Shown here: positions 17,376 through 27,448 of the stretch, piece by piece | How the letters are laid out: the number at the start of each line of letters is the position of its first letter | Position numbering within the stretch: the stretch's first letter is position 1 | NCBI GenBank assembly: GCA_050331575.1 | Contig: JBHJGS010000036.1 | Coordinates: 1 to 64,000, forward strand | Direction of reading: 5' to 3' | Source of the DNA: JBHJGS01 sp050331575 | GTDB taxonomy: Bacteria > Pseudomonadota > Alphaproteobacteria > Sphingomonadales > Rhodothalassiaceae | Length of the DNA stretch: 64,000 bases | Made by a program: the position numbers and the translations under genes | Notes under the pieces: generated by a model | Seen by the model: the letters and a program-made list of their open reading frames with translations, nothing else | What the model was told of the DNA's origin: nothing | The model's database searches: none

Positions 17376-18371
17376 ATGGCAATGAACGCGCCTACGGCAG
17401 AGGCCGATGCAGCGGTCGTTGAAGCGGCCGATAAGATGGTCGACCGGGTCGGCGCCGTCCGCGCTGAGGTCAAGCGGATCATCTACGGGCAGGACGCCGT
17501 GATCGATCAGACCCTGATCACGCTTTTGTCCGGCGGTCATGCGCTGCTGGTCGGCGTCCCGGGTCTGGCCAAGACCTTGCTGGTGGAGACTCTGGGCACC
17601 GTGCTGGGCTTGGCTGAGCGGCGCGTGCAGTTCACGCCCGACCTGCTGCCCGCGGACATTCTGGGCAGCGAAGTTTTGGAGGAAGGCGAAGACGGCAAGC
17701 GCCGCTTCCGCTTCTTGCCCGGTCCGGTGTTTTCGCAATTGCTGATGGCTGACGAGATCAACCGGGCAAGCCCGCGCACCCAATCCGCGCTGTTACAAGC
17801 GATGCAGGAGCGCGAAGTCTCCGTGGCGGGCGAGCGGCACCGCCTGCCCAGCCCGTTCCATGTGTTGGCGACGCAAAATCCCATCGAGCAGGAAGGTACC
17901 TATCCGCTGCCCGAGGCGCAGTTGGACCGCTTCTTGATGCAGATCGATATCGGCTATCCTGAACGCGATGCGGAACGTGAGATTCTGCTGCGCACCACGG
18001 GCGCTGAAAGCCTTGCGCCTGCGCCTGTGTTCAGCGGCGAAGAACTGATCGAGGCGCAGTCCCTGGTGCGGCGCTTGCCGGTGGGGGAAAAGGTCGTCGA
18101 CGCGATTTTGGATCTGGTGCGAAGCGCCCGGCCGAATGACCGCGATGCTGACGGTTTGATTTTATGGGGGCCGGGGCCGCGCGCGGCGCAGGCCTTGATG
18201 CTGACGGTCCGCGCCCGCGCATTGCTGCAGGGCCGGCTGGCGCCGTCGGTGGACGATGTGCAGGAATTGGCCTTGCCGGTTCTGAAGCACCGCATGGCGC
18301 TGAGCTACGCGGCCATGGCCGACGGACACAAGCTTGACGGCGTCATCGCGGACCTGGTGCGGACGTTGTAG
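17376..18371 (+). CDS. MoxR-family AAA+ ATPase
   Basis: Chaperone-like AAA+ ATPase that usually works with von Willebrand or DUF58 partners on maturation of other complexes. The 331-residue product has the P-loop GVPGLAKTLL (about 58), Walker B LMADEINRASPRTQSALLQA and the FHVLATQNPIEQEGTYPLPE sensor block. AAGGAG lies before the ATG. First gene of a four-gene operon with a DUF58 protein and two large membrane proteins, an arrangement like the Bat aerotolerance loci. Confidence 0.95.
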   Translation: MAMNAPTAEADAAVVEAADKMVDRVGAVRAEVKRIIYGQDAVIDQTLITLLSGGHALLVGVPGLAKTLLVETLGTVLGLAERRVQFTPDLLPADILGSEVLEEGEDGKRRFRFLPGPVFSQLLMADEINRASPRTQSALLQAMQEREVSVAGERHRLPSPFHVLATQNPIEQEGTYPLPEAQLDRFLMQIDIGYPERDAEREILLRTTGAESLAPAPVFSGEELIEAQSLVRRLPVGEKVVDAILDLVRSARPNDRDADGLILWGPGPRAAQALMLTVRARALLQGRLAPSVDDVQELALPVLKHRMALSYAAMADGHKLDGVIADLVRTL

Positions 18372-18406
18372 TCGACGCGGCTTTTTCTGGAAGGATTGCG
18401 TGCCGC

Positions 18407-19324
18407 ATGGTCGGCCTTGCTTCACCCCAGCCCATCGACGCGCTGCCCGCCAGCGTGCTGTGGTCCAGCGCCCAGGCGCTCAGCGCTGCCATGCCGCCGC
18501 TGATGGCAGCGGCGGACCGGCGCGTCGCCCCGGTTGGCCGCGGGCTGCACGGACGCCGACGTGCCGGACCGGGCGACGCCTTCTGGCAATATCGGGAGTT
18601 CCGCGAAGGCGACCGCCAAACCGACATCGACTGGCGCCGGTCCGCCCGCAGCCCCCGGCAATTGTTTGTCCGGCAAACCGAGTGGGAGGCCCAGCAGACG
18701 CTGTGGTTCTGGTGCGACCGGTCGCCCAGCATGACCTTTGCCGGCGGCGCAAAACTGTTGAAACGCGACCGCGCGCAAATCCTGACCCTGGCGGCCGCCC
18801 ATTTGGCCGCGGAGGCTGGCGAACGGATCGGCTTGGCCGAGGGCGGGGGCGGGGCCGGCAGCGGGGCCGGCAGCGGCCGTTTCGGCGTTCAGCGGTTGCG
18901 TCTGGCGCTGCAGGAGGAGACCGGGTCAGACCGCCCGCAGCTGGCCCGCCTGAAACCGCGCCAGCATCTCATTCTGATCAGCGATTTTCTCTGGCCGGAG
19001 GAGGATCTGCAGAGCTTGCTGATCCGCGCCGCCGCCGCCAGGCTGCAATTGCACTTGGTCCATATCCTATCGCCGGCGGAGATGCAGTTCCGCTATCGCG
19101 GCCGGCTGCGCCTGATCGGCCTGGAAGGAGAGGCCGACGAACTGGTCGAACGCGGCGAGGATTTGGCCGGTGCTTATGATCGAACGCGCGCGGCCTGGCA
19201 GCACACGATTGCCGAACTGGCCAAGAGCGTCGGCGCCAGCTTGATCCCCCATCATACCGGACGTCCCGCCGCCCCGGCGCTTTTGGCGCTGATCCGGGCG
19301 ATTGAAATGCGCCGGGCGGTTTAG
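18407..19324 (+). CDS. DUF58 domain protein
   Basis: A 305-residue partner of MoxR. The DUF58 core GDAFWQYREFREGDRQTDID, then WRRSARSPRQLFVRQ, is followed by a vWA-like stretch WFWCDRSPSMTF, where Asp and Ser-x-Ser could bind a metal. A Gly-rich spacer (GGGGAGSGAGSG) lies at about 146. It starts 35 bp after moxR and ends 2 bp before the next gene. Confidence 0.93.
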   Translation: MVGLASPQPIDALPASVLWSSAQALSAAMPPLMAAADRRVAPVGRGLHGRRRAGPGDAFWQYREFREGDRQTDIDWRRSARSPRQLFVRQTEWEAQQTLWFWCDRSPSMTFAGGAKLLKRDRAQILTLAAAHLAAEAGERIGLAEGGGGAGSGAGSGRFGVQRLRLALQEETGSDRPQLARLKPRQHLILISDFLWPEEDLQSLLIRAAAARLQLHLVHILSPAEMQFRYRGRLRLIGLEGEADELVERGEDLAGAYDRTRAAWQHTIAELAKSVGASLIPHHTGRPAAPALLALIRAIEMRRAV

Positions 19325-19326
19325 CC

Positions 19327-22020
19327 ATGGGCGCGCTTGCCTTCACCAGCCCCTGGATCCTCGCGGCGCTTCTGGCGTTGCCGGCGATCTATTGGCTGAT
19401 CCGCGCGGTGCCGCCGCCGCCCCGGCGCCAGGCCTTTCCCGCAGTTATGCTGCTGCGACGCCTGACCAAGGGAGAGCCGCCGCCACGCCGCACGCCGCCT
19501 TGGCTCTTGATCCTGCGGCTGTTGGCAGCCGGCCTGTTGGTTATCGCATTGGCCGGGCCGATCCTAAATCCGGCCAGCCGCCTGCCCGGCCAAGGTCCTG
19601 TTGTGTTGGTCCTGGACAATGGCTGGCAGGCCGCCAGCCGCTTTGCCGACCGACTGGCGCGGATGGAAACAATCCTAAGGCAAGCCATCCGCGAGGACCG
19701 TGCGGTGGTGTTGCTGGAAACCGCGCCGCCTTATGGCGGTTGGCCTGAGGCGGTCGAGGCCCCGGCGGTCGACCGTCCCGCCGCCGTGTTGGCCCGGCTG
19801 GACGCTTTGAGCCCAAGGCCGTTCGCGCCGGATCATGCCCGCACCGCCGCGATGTTGGCCCAGCTGCCGAGGCTGGACAGCGTCTATATTCTGTCCGACG
19901 GATTAAAGCATGCCGGGACCGCGGACTTGGAGCAGCAATTGAACCGGGCCGGCGAGGTGACGGTCTATGCCGATGATCCGGCGCGACCGCCTCTGGCGCT
20001 TCTGCCGGTGGAGCAGCGCGGGTTCGCTTTCGACGTGCGCGCGGTCCGGCCGGACGGCAGCTTGCCCGTGGCCACGCAAGTCCAGGCGCGGGCCCGGGAC
20101 GGTCGCATTCTCGCCACCGTGCCGTTGGCCTTTGAAGCCGACAGCCTGGTCGCTGCGGCGCGGCTGGATCTGCCCCAACAATTGCGCAACGAGGTCGCCC
20201 GCATCCAGTTGACCGCCGGGGACAGTGCCGGCACGACGCTGGTGCTGGACAGCCGATCGCGCCGGCCGGTGATCGGCCTGGCCGCGGGCGACCCAGCCGA
20301 CCGGCCGCTGCAGAGCCAGCGCTACTATCTGGAACGCGCCCTGGAGCCCTATGCTGAGCTTGTGCCGGGCGAACCAGCCGAGCTCATTGCCTCGGACATC
20401 GACATCCTTCTGGCCGCCGATATCGGCACATTCGCCAACCCCGCAGCCGTCCGGCGCTTTGTTGCCGAGGGCGGATTGTTGATCCGCTTCGCCGGGCCGC
20501 GGCTGAGCAATGGCGCGGACGATTTGGTGCCGGTGCCGCTGCGTCGGCGCGATCGCAGCTTCGGCGGAGCGCTGAGCTGGGAAGAGCCGCAGGCCCTGGC
20601 CCGCTTCAGCGAGGACAGTCCGTTCGCCGGCCTGGTCCCGCCGGATGATCTGATCGTCCGGCGCCAGGTGCTGGCCCGGCCCGATCCCCGGGTTGTCGAC
20701 CGCAGCTGGGCCAGCCTGGCCGACGGCACGCCGGTGGTGACCGCAGCCCAAGAAGGGCAAGGTTGGATTGTGCTGTTCCACATCACCGCCAATGCCGACT
20801 GGTCGGACCTGCCGCTCTCGGGCCTGTTCGTGGACATGCTGCGCCGGCTCTTACCCCTGGCCCAAGCCCAGGGCCGGACCAAATTGTCCGGCAGCCTGCC
20901 GCTGTATCGCATGATGGACGGCTATGGCGCGCTGGGACGGGCGGACCCCCGCATTGGCGCAATAGCGGCGGAGCGCTTGCGCACGGCACCGGTTGGTGCC
21001 AGCCTGCCGCCGGGACTGTACGGCAGTGCCGATGCGCCTTATGCGCGCAATTTGATGAGTGACCTGGGCCCGATTGATGCGGCGTTCCGCTTCGACCCGA
21101 TCGAGAGGCCGACCGTAGCGTTGGACCGTCAAGCGACGGAACGCGACCTGAAACCCTTGGTTTTGACGCTTGTGCTGATCCTGCTCACCGTGGATTTGAT
21201 CGCCAGCTTGATGCTCCGCGGTCTGACACCGGCCGCGGCCCGGGCAGCGATGCTGGTCGGGCTGTTGCTGCCGCTGTCTTTGCCGGCTCCGGCGGTGGAG
21301 GAGCGCTTCGCCGTGGAGGCGACCGAGGAGACCCGGCTGGGCTATGTGCGCACCGGCAATGCGCGGCAGGACCAGCTCAGCGAAGCGGGCTTGCGCGGCC
21401 TGGGTCTGGTTCTGGCGCGGCGCACAGCGGTGCGCCTCGGTCCGCCACAGCCGCTGGACCCGGCCCAGGATCCGCTGAACCTGTTCCCATTCATTTACTG
21501 GCCGGTGCCCGCTGATGCCAGTGTGTTGAGCCCGGCTGCCCAGGAGCGGGTCAACGCTTATCTGCGCTCGGGCGGCATCATCCTGTTCGATACCGGCGCC
21601 GGCGACCCGCTGTCGCGCAGCCGCGGCCTGTCCGATCCCGAACGCGAGGCGGCGCTCCGGCGGCTCCTGGGGCCGCTGGACATTCCGCGGCTCAAGCCGG
21701 TCGACCGCAGCCATGTGCTGTCCAAATCCTTTTATCTATTGGATCAGTTTCCCGGCCGCATCACCGGACGGCCGGTCTGGGTGTCCAGCGAGGCCGATGC
21801 CGATCGGGTGTCGCCCCTGATCGTGGGCGGCGGCGACTGGGCCTCGGCCTGGGCGACGGACCGCGGCCTAGGCTTTCTGGTCGATCGGCTGCCCGATGGC
21901 GAGCGCCAGCGCGAACTGGCCTTTCGCTTCGGCGTCAATGCGGTGATGTATGCGCTGACCGGCACATACAAGGATGACAGCCTGCACCTGCCCACGGTGT
22001 TGAAGCGTCTGGGAGAGTAG
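19327..22020 (+). CDS. BatA-type membrane protein with C-terminal DUF4159 domain
   Basis: An 897-residue membrane protein. The first 85 residues (PWILAALLALPAIYWLIRAV and a second hydrophobic segment with WLLILRLLAAGLLVIALAGP) are the N-terminal BatA domain. A vWA-like region follows (VVLVLDNGWQAASRF). Another hydrophobic stretch lies at about 615-660. The C-terminal about 200 residues match DUF4159 (FPFIYWPVPADA, GGIILFDTGAGDP). It probably sits in the inner membrane with periplasmic parts and works with the MoxR-DUF58 pair. Confidence 0.88.
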   Translation: MGALAFTSPWILAALLALPAIYWLIRAVPPPPRRQAFPAVMLLRRLTKGEPPPRRTPPWLLILRLLAAGLLVIALAGPILNPASRLPGQGPVVLVLDNGWQAASRFADRLARMETILRQAIREDRAVVLLETAPPYGGWPEAVEAPAVDRPAAVLARLDALSPRPFAPDHARTAAMLAQLPRLDSVYILSDGLKHAGTADLEQQLNRAGEVTVYADDPARPPLALLPVEQRGFAFDVRAVRPDGSLPVATQVQARARDGRILATVPLAFEADSLVAAARLDLPQQLRNEVARIQLTAGDSAGTTLVLDSRSRRPVIGLAAGDPADRPLQSQRYYLERALEPYAELVPGEPAELIASDIDILLAADIGTFANPAAVRRFVAEGGLLIRFAGPRLSNGADDLVPVPLRRRDRSFGGALSWEEPQALARFSEDSPFAGLVPPDDLIVRRQVLARPDPRVVDRSWASLADGTPVVTAAQEGQGWIVLFHITANADWSDLPLSGLFVDMLRRLLPLAQAQGRTKLSGSLPLYRMMDGYGALGRADPRIGAIAAERLRTAPVGASLPPGLYGSADAPYARNLMSDLGPIDAAFRFDPIERPTVALDRQATERDLKPLVLTLVLILLTVDLIASLMLRGLTPAAARAAMLVGLLLPLSLPAPAVEERFAVEATEETRLGYVRTGNARQDQLSEAGLRGLGLVLARRTAVRLGPPQPLDPAQDPLNLFPFIYWPVPADASVLSPAAQERVNAYLRSGGIILFDTGAGDPLSRSRGLSDPEREAALRRLLGPLDIPRLKPVDRSHVLSKSFYLLDQFPGRITGRPVWVSSEADADRVSPLIVGGGDWASAWATDRGLGFLVDRLPDGERQRELAFRFGVNAVMYALTGTYKDDSLHLPTVLKRLGE

Positions 22021-22022
22021 TG

Positions 22023-24071
22023 ATGATTGCCGATCTTGGGCTGGACCCCCTGGTGCCGCTCTGGGCCTTGGCTGTGATCGCGCTGATCGCGCTGGCGCCG
22101 GTGGTGTTCGCTCTGGCGCGCGGTGCGCGCGGCGCGTGGGTCCGCATGGCGCTGGCGTTGGCCTTGATCGGTGTCTTGGCGGGTCCGGTGCTGGTTCGCG
22201 AGGACCTGGCGGCGTTGAAGAACGTCGTCCTCTTGGTCGAGGATCACAGCCGGTCCATGGACCTGCCCGACCGCGCGGCGCAAGCGGAGCAGGCCGGCGC
22301 TGCCGTGGCGCAAGCGCTGGCGGCGCAACCGGATATCGATGTGGACCGGCTGTCGCTCGGCCAGTCACGCGAGGGCACGGCGTTGTTTGGCCCGCTCTCA
22401 GCGGCGCTGGCTGAGCTGGACCCGCGCCGGCTGGCCGGGGTGGTGATCCTCAGCGACGGCCAGATCCATGACGATCCTGATCAGATCAACGCGGTACCGG
22501 CGCCGGTGCATGGGTTGATCGCGGGTGACCGCGGCTTGCCGGACCGCATGCTGGCCACGGTGACCGCCCCCAGCTACGGCGTGGTCGACCGCCCCACCGA
22601 ATATGTCGTGCGCGTGGTCGATAATCAGGTGACCGCGGAACGGTCGGCGGAGGTCACGATCAAGCTGGACGGCGAAACGGTGCTGCAGCGGCGAGTGCTG
22701 CCCGGGCGCGATGTTTCCCTGCCGGTCACGCCGGAACGGCGCGGCCCCATGGTCGTGGAGATCGAGGTGTCGCCGGCGCCCGGCGAACGCTTCACCGGCA
22801 ATAATCGTGTTGTGCATCGCTTGAACGCGGTACGCGACCGCTTGAAGGTGTTGCTCATTTCCGGCGAGCCACACGCTGGCGAGCGGGTGTGGCGGCAGGC
22901 CCTGAAGGCCGATCCCTCCGTCGATCTGGTGCATTTCACCATCCTGCGCCTGCCGCAAAGCCAGGATCAGACGCCTGAGAACGAACTGTCGCTGATCCCC
23001 TTCCCCCGCGATGAGCTGTTCCGCGACCGATTGGACCAGTTCGACCTGGTGATCTTCGACCGCTACACCTTGCGCGGCGTGCTAACCCGCACGCACTTGG
23101 CCAATCTGGCCAGCTTTGTGGTCGAGGGTGGCGCCATGCTGGTGTCGACCGGACCGGAATTCGCCCAACCCTTCTCTTTGTTCCGCACGCCTTTGGGTCA
23201 GATAATGCCGGCGGAACCCTTGGGCAATGAGGTCCGCCAGGGCTTTCAGCCGCGGTTGAGCGAGATCGGCCTGCGCCATCCGGTGACCGCGCCATTCGCA
23301 CAGGAGGCCGGGCAGTGGGGGCGCTGGTTCCGCTTGATTGATGCGCAGGTACGCGAAGGCCAGATTTTGCTGACCGGTCCGGCGGAGCGGCCGCTTCTGG
23401 TGCTGTCGCGTGTCGGCGAAGGCCGGGTGGCACAGATCCTGTCCGACCAGATCTGGCTATGGGCGCGCGGCATCGAGGGCGGCGGTCCCCATCAGGCGAT
23501 CCTGCGGCGCACCGTGCATTGGCTGATGAAGGAGCCAGACCTGGAAGAAGAGGCTTTGCGCGCGACCGCTGACGGCGAGAGCGCGCTGACCGTGGAACGT
23601 CGCAGCCTGTCCGACGCTCCGGTGGAGGTCAGCGTCGAGGGGCCGCTGGGCACGGCGCAGGCCCCCCAGCGCCGGGACGTCAGACTGAGCCAGCAGGCGC
23701 CGGGCGTGCGCAGCGGCCAGGTGCAGGTGGCCGCTCCCGGCCTGTATCGGGTCAGCGACGGCACCCAGGTGGCTCTCGTCAGTGTCGGCGACACCGGACA
23801 GGAGATGAAGGCGCTGGTGCCGCGCGGGGATGTTCTGGAACCTTTGGTGGCGCAATCCGGCGGCGGTCTATTCTGGCTGCAAGACGGCGTCCCGGATCTG
23901 CGCCGCGTGTCCGGGCGTGGTGCCAAGGCCGGGCGAGACTGGTATGGCATCCGTCGCGATGCGGCAACTCAGACCGTGGCGGTCACGCAAACGCCCCTGC
24001 TGCCGCCGGCGGCAGCGCTGGCGCTGCTGGCGGCGCTGCTGGTGCTGGCATGGTTGCGGGAAAGCCGCTGA
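22023..24071 (+). CDS. Large membrane protein of the moxR operon (vWA/glutamine amidotransferase-like)
   Basis: A 682-residue protein of unknown exact role. Two hydrophobic helices open it (ALAVIALIALAPVVFALARG and a second), a vWA-like stretch follows (VVLLVEDHSRSMDLPDRAAQ), and there is a single membrane helix at the extreme C-terminus (AALALLAALLVLAWL). The middle, with LVIFDRYTLRG and ASFVVEGGAMLVSTGPEF, recalls the glutamine-amidotransferase-like fold seen in such operons. ATG at 22023 is preferred over the GTG at 22020 because GGGAGAG is better spaced from it. Confidence 0.8.
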   Translation: MIADLGLDPLVPLWALAVIALIALAPVVFALARGARGAWVRMALALALIGVLAGPVLVREDLAALKNVVLLVEDHSRSMDLPDRAAQAEQAGAAVAQALAAQPDIDVDRLSLGQSREGTALFGPLSAALAELDPRRLAGVVILSDGQIHDDPDQINAVPAPVHGLIAGDRGLPDRMLATVTAPSYGVVDRPTEYVVRVVDNQVTAERSAEVTIKLDGETVLQRRVLPGRDVSLPVTPERRGPMVVEIEVSPAPGERFTGNNRVVHRLNAVRDRLKVLLISGEPHAGERVWRQALKADPSVDLVHFTILRLPQSQDQTPENELSLIPFPRDELFRDRLDQFDLVIFDRYTLRGVLTRTHLANLASFVVEGGAMLVSTGPEFAQPFSLFRTPLGQIMPAEPLGNEVRQGFQPRLSEIGLRHPVTAPFAQEAGQWGRWFRLIDAQVREGQILLTGPAERPLLVLSRVGEGRVAQILSDQIWLWARGIEGGGPHQAILRRTVHWLMKEPDLEEEALRATADGESALTVERRSLSDAPVEVSVEGPLGTAQAPQRRDVRLSQQAPGVRSGQVQVAAPGLYRVSDGTQVALVSVGDTGQEMKALVPRGDVLEPLVAQSGGGLFWLQDGVPDLRRVSGRGAKAGRDWYGIRRDAATQTVAVTQTPLLPPAAALALLAALLVLAWLRESR

Positions 24072-24528
24072 TCAGCGCACCGGATAGGCTTAATGGCGCA
24101 TCCAGCGCCAAGATGCGCTCCGCCCGTTCCCCAAGCAGCTGGACGCGACCGCGCATGCTTTCGAAGCCAAAGCGGCTATAATAGCTGAGCTCTCCGACAA
24201 GCAGCACCGGTCGCCGGGCACGGCTGCGGACCCGGTCCAGCGCGCTTTGCATCAACACCGCACCGGCACCGTGGCCGTGCCAATCCGGATCCACCGCCAG
24301 GGGACCCAGCAGCCACACAGGGGTGTCGCCAACGCGCACGGCGGTGAGGCGGACCGAGCCGACCAGCGCTGCCTTGGCCCAGGCGGTCAGGCACAAGCCG
24401 GGCTCGGCCGGAACGCCTGCGCGCAATCGTGCAGCCGGGCGGCCATGCCAACCAGCGGGAAACACGCGCGCGTGCAGCGCCGCGATCGCCACGGTGTCTT
24501 CCAGGCTTTCCTGTCTGACCGAAAGCAT
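23983..24528 (-). CDS. GNAT-family N-acetyltransferase
   Basis: A 181-residue acetyltransferase with the acetyl-CoA motif WLLGPLAVDPDWHGHGAGAV and the later LLVGELSYYSRFGFE, as in YhbS-like enzymes. Substrate unknown. The start MLSVRQESLEDT at 24528 is the one that begins the fold. The last 30 or so residues are Pro/Ala repeats (PAPAAPPAAPALPPAAAGAFA-like) and are read from the strand opposite the C-terminal membrane helix of the preceding operon, so the two genes overlap tail to tail by 89 bp. Confidence 0.85.
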   Translation of the reverse strand: MLSVRQESLEDTVAIAALHARVFPAGWHGRPAARLRAGVPAEPGLCLTAWAKAALVGSVRLTAVRVGDTPVWLLGPLAVDPDWHGHGAGAVLMQSALDRVRSRARRPVLLVGELSYYSRFGFESMRGRVQLLGERAERILALDAPLSLSGALISGFPATMPAPAAPPAAPALPPAAAGAFA

Positions 24529-24838
24529 GCCTGACTGCCTCTGTTCAGGGTCCAGCGAACCGGGGGTCAAAGTCCGCCGCACATAGGCGCAAGGGGCTTG
24601 GTGCACAAGGGCTTTTCCACCCTCAGCCATCACAATTGGAACAAGCCGGGCGACAGCCTTAGCCCGGCCATGCTACGGCCGTGCCGGAGCAAGTGCGATC
24701 ACGTTTGGTCAGATGAGACCGCCCGCCATCGGATGAGCCGAGCAGCGTGATCCCTCCGGCCCGGGTCGCAGGGCGATCCCGCTGCACTGCATGACGCTGG
24801 GGGCCGCGGGAAATTCAAAGCGAGGAAGGAGAGACTGC

Positions 24839-25798
24839 ATGGGGCTGTTGGTCGAGGGCAAATGGCAGGACAAATGGTATGAAACCGACAAGCATGGCGG
24901 CCGCTTCGTCCGCCCGGAGACGAAATTCCGCAACCGGATTGACGAGGCCGGCGCGCATCCGCCCGAAGCTGGCCGCTACCATCTGTACGTCTCCTACGCC
25001 TGCCCCTGGGCGCACCGCACCTTGATCGCGCGCGCGCTCAAAGGCCTGGACCATGTGATGTCGGTCTCAGTGGTGCACAGTCATATGGACAGCGAAGGCT
25101 GGCGCTTCGACCCCAGCGAGGACGGCGCCACTGAAGACCATGTCAACGGCTTTGACCGGCTGCATCAGGTCTATACCGCCGCGCAGTCGGTCTATACCGG
25201 CCGGGTCACCGTGCCGGTGCTGTGGGACAGCCAAGCCAAGACCATCGTGAACAATGAGTCAGCCGAAATCCTGCGCATCTTGAATGCCGATTTCAACGGC
25301 CTCGCCGCTGACCCGGAGTTGGATTTGTATCCCGAGGCACTGCAAGACGAGATCGATAAGGTGAATGAGCGGGTCTATCACAGCGTCAATAACGGGGTAT
25401 ACAAGGCCGGCTTCGCAACCAGCCAGGAAGCCTATGAAGAGGCCTTCGGGGCGCTGTTTGAAACCCTGGACTGGCTGGATGTGCGCCTGGGCAGCCAGCG
25501 CTATCTCGCCGGCGATGCCGTCACAGAGGCGGACTGGCGCTTATTCACAACCCTGATACGCTTCGATGCGGTCTATGTCGGCCATTTCAAATGCAATCGG
25601 CAGCGCATTGCCGATTACGACCACCTGTCCGCCTATCTGCGTGAGCTGTATCAGTGGCCCGGCGTGAAACCGACGGTGCGGCTGGACCATATCAAGAACC
25701 ACTATTATGGCAGCCATCCCAGCATCAATCCCACGGGCATCGTGCCGAAGGGGCCGGACCTGGATTTGGATGCGCCGCACCGGCGCGATCAGCTGTAG
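24839..25798 (+). CDS. Glutathionyl-hydroquinone reductase (Xi-class glutathione transferase)
   Basis: Reduces glutathionyl-hydroquinones with glutathione. The 319-residue product carries the Xi-class core YVSYACPWAHRTLIARALKG with catalytic Cys55, then VTVPVLWDSQAKTIVNNESA for glutathione binding and the all-alpha C-terminal domain (RFDAVYVGHFKCN). GAGGAAGGAGAG precedes the ATG. The next gene follows after 20 bp on the same strand. Confidence 0.92.
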   Translation: MGLLVEGKWQDKWYETDKHGGRFVRPETKFRNRIDEAGAHPPEAGRYHLYVSYACPWAHRTLIARALKGLDHVMSVSVVHSHMDSEGWRFDPSEDGATEDHVNGFDRLHQVYTAAQSVYTGRVTVPVLWDSQAKTIVNNESAEILRILNADFNGLAADPELDLYPEALQDEIDKVNERVYHSVNNGVYKAGFATSQEAYEEAFGALFETLDWLDVRLGSQRYLAGDAVTEADWRLFTTLIRFDAVYVGHFKCNRQRIADYDHLSAYLRELYQWPGVKPTVRLDHIKNHYYGSHPSINPTGIVPKGPDLDLDAPHRRDQL

Positions 25799-25818
25799 TG
25801 CGAGAGTGCGAGGTTTTC

Positions 25819-26826
25819 ATGCGCCTGATCCTATGCTTTGTCGCCCTGTTTCTGATCCTACCGGTCCAAGCCACGGAGTTCCGCTTCGCCGACCGTGACA
25901 CGGCGGTTGCGATCCTGACCGACGAATCGACCGGCTACTTCGCGCGCATGAGCGCGGCGGACCCGACGGTGCGACTGCTTTCTGAAACGCCGAAGACCGT
26001 GGCCGATCTGAAAGCCGCATATGCCCGCGGCACCCGACATTTCACGCCGCAGGAGCGTCAGGATCTTGAAGCCATCCTGGCCAGCGAGGCGGCCAATCTG
26101 GCCGCGCTGGCGCCGTGGCTGCCAGAGCAGGTGGTGTTCGTCGCGGTGACCGATCAGGTGGAGGGCGGCCTGCCGCACACCCGTGCCAATGCCATCGTCT
26201 TTCCCACCGGCAGCCTGGATAATCCCGAGGGCCGGCTTCAGCTGTTTTATCACGAGCTGTTCCACGTCATCTCCCGCGCCCACAGCGCCAATCATGAGCC
26301 GCTTTACGGCCTGATCAACTTTACCCGCTGCAGCGAAATCGCGATTCCGGATCCCTATGCAGCACGGCTGATCACCAACCCCGACGCCCCGGTGAACAAT
26401 TATTGGGTGCCGGTGCGCGCAGACGGTGAAGCGATCAAGGTGATCCCCATGCTCTATGCCGTGTCCAAGACTTTCAATCCGCGCCGCGGCAAAGGCTTCG
26501 GCAGCCAGTTCCGCCTGGGCTTTCTGGAAGTGCAGACGGACGCGGCCGGCCGCTGCACGCTGGTGAGCGGGCGCGACGGCACAGCTAGTGTGCATCAACC
26601 GAACCAGATTGCCGGCCTCAACGAGGCCGCCGGCGGCAACACACAATATATCATCCACCCTGAGGAAATTCTGGCGGACAATTTCGCCCTGCTGATGACC
26701 GGCACCAGCGTACGCGATGCCTGGGTTCTGGACCGGCTGCGCGACTATCTGGGCCTGCCCGCGGACATGGACCTTGCCCCGGCGATCGCCGAGGACCGTC
26801 CCGAGCCTGTCACAAACACGCCTTAG
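25819..26826 (+). CDS. Secreted HExxH metallopeptidase-like protein
   Basis: A 335-residue protein with a signal peptide (MRLILCFVALFLILPVQA, cut near residue 18). HELFH at about 146 is a zinc-type HExxH motif (LFYHELFHVISRAHSANHEP). The family is not recognised. Near the end, YIIHPEEILADNFALLMTG could give a third metal ligand. Probably periplasmic. It follows the glutathione transferase by 20 bp and precedes a phosphatase by 10 bp, so the three may be co-transcribed. Confidence 0.75.
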   Translation: MRLILCFVALFLILPVQATEFRFADRDTAVAILTDESTGYFARMSAADPTVRLLSETPKTVADLKAAYARGTRHFTPQERQDLEAILASEAANLAALAPWLPEQVVFVAVTDQVEGGLPHTRANAIVFPTGSLDNPEGRLQLFYHELFHVISRAHSANHEPLYGLINFTRCSEIAIPDPYAARLITNPDAPVNNYWVPVRADGEAIKVIPMLYAVSKTFNPRRGKGFGSQFRLGFLEVQTDAAGRCTLVSGRDGTASVHQPNQIAGLNEAAGGNTQYIIHPEEILADNFALLMTGTSVRDAWVLDRLRDYLGLPADMDLAPAIAEDRPEPVTNTP

Positions 26827-26836
26827 GACCGGGCCC

Positions 26837-27448
26837 ATGGTAAAATTGGAAACCTTGACCCTGTCGATCGCGGGGATCGACGAGCTGAGCGGCTATGAAG
26901 GTCGCGGCGTCAGCCATATCGTCTCGCTGATCGACCCCGAAGAGCCGACGCCGGCGGCGATTCCGCGGCTGGGCGGGCGGTCGCACCTGATGCTGCGACT
27001 GCATGATGTGATCGACGCTCATGCGGATCTGCGCGCGCCCGAGCGCAGCGACGTGGAACGCCTGCTCGACCACGCCGACACCCTGCGTCGCGATCATCCC
27101 GACCATCTGCTGGTCCACTGCCATATGGGCCGATCGCGGTCGACCGCGGCGGCTGCCGTGATGCTCTATCATCTGCAGGCCGGCGCGCCGGACGCGATAT
27201 TCCAGCACATTGCCGCGGTGCGCGATCCGATCTGGCCGAACAGCCGGATCCTGGCCCTGGCCGATGAGATGCTGGGCACCGGCGGTGCGCTGGTGCAGGC
27301 ATGCCGCCCGATCTACCGCGCCGTCGCTGACCGCCATCCGGACTGGATTGCGCCCTTCGCCCATTCCAGCCGTATGCGTGACTTGCACGGCGCAGCGGCA
27401 GACGATGCCGGTCGGCCGGACGTGGCCATCAAGGACAAGGCGGACTGA
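26837..27448 (+). CDS. Tyrosine/dual-specificity phosphatase-like protein
   Basis: A 203-residue cytoplasmic protein with the Cys-x5-Arg phosphatase loop VHCHMGRSRSTAAAAV (Cys95, Arg101). The general acid may lie in LMLRLHDVIDAHADL. Such proteins, often annotated as tyrosine protein phosphatases, are widespread in alphaproteobacteria with unknown substrates. The ATG at 26837 lies 10 bp after the metallopeptidase stop. Confidence 0.85.
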   Translation: MVKLETLTLSIAGIDELSGYEGRGVSHIVSLIDPEEPTPAAIPRLGGRSHLMLRLHDVIDAHADLRAPERSDVERLLDHADTLRRDHPDHLLVHCHMGRSRSTAAAAVMLYHLQAGAPDAIFQHIAAVRDPIWPNSRILALADEMLGTGGALVQACRPIYRAVADRHPDWIAPFAHSSRMRDLHGAAADDAGRPDVAIKDKAD

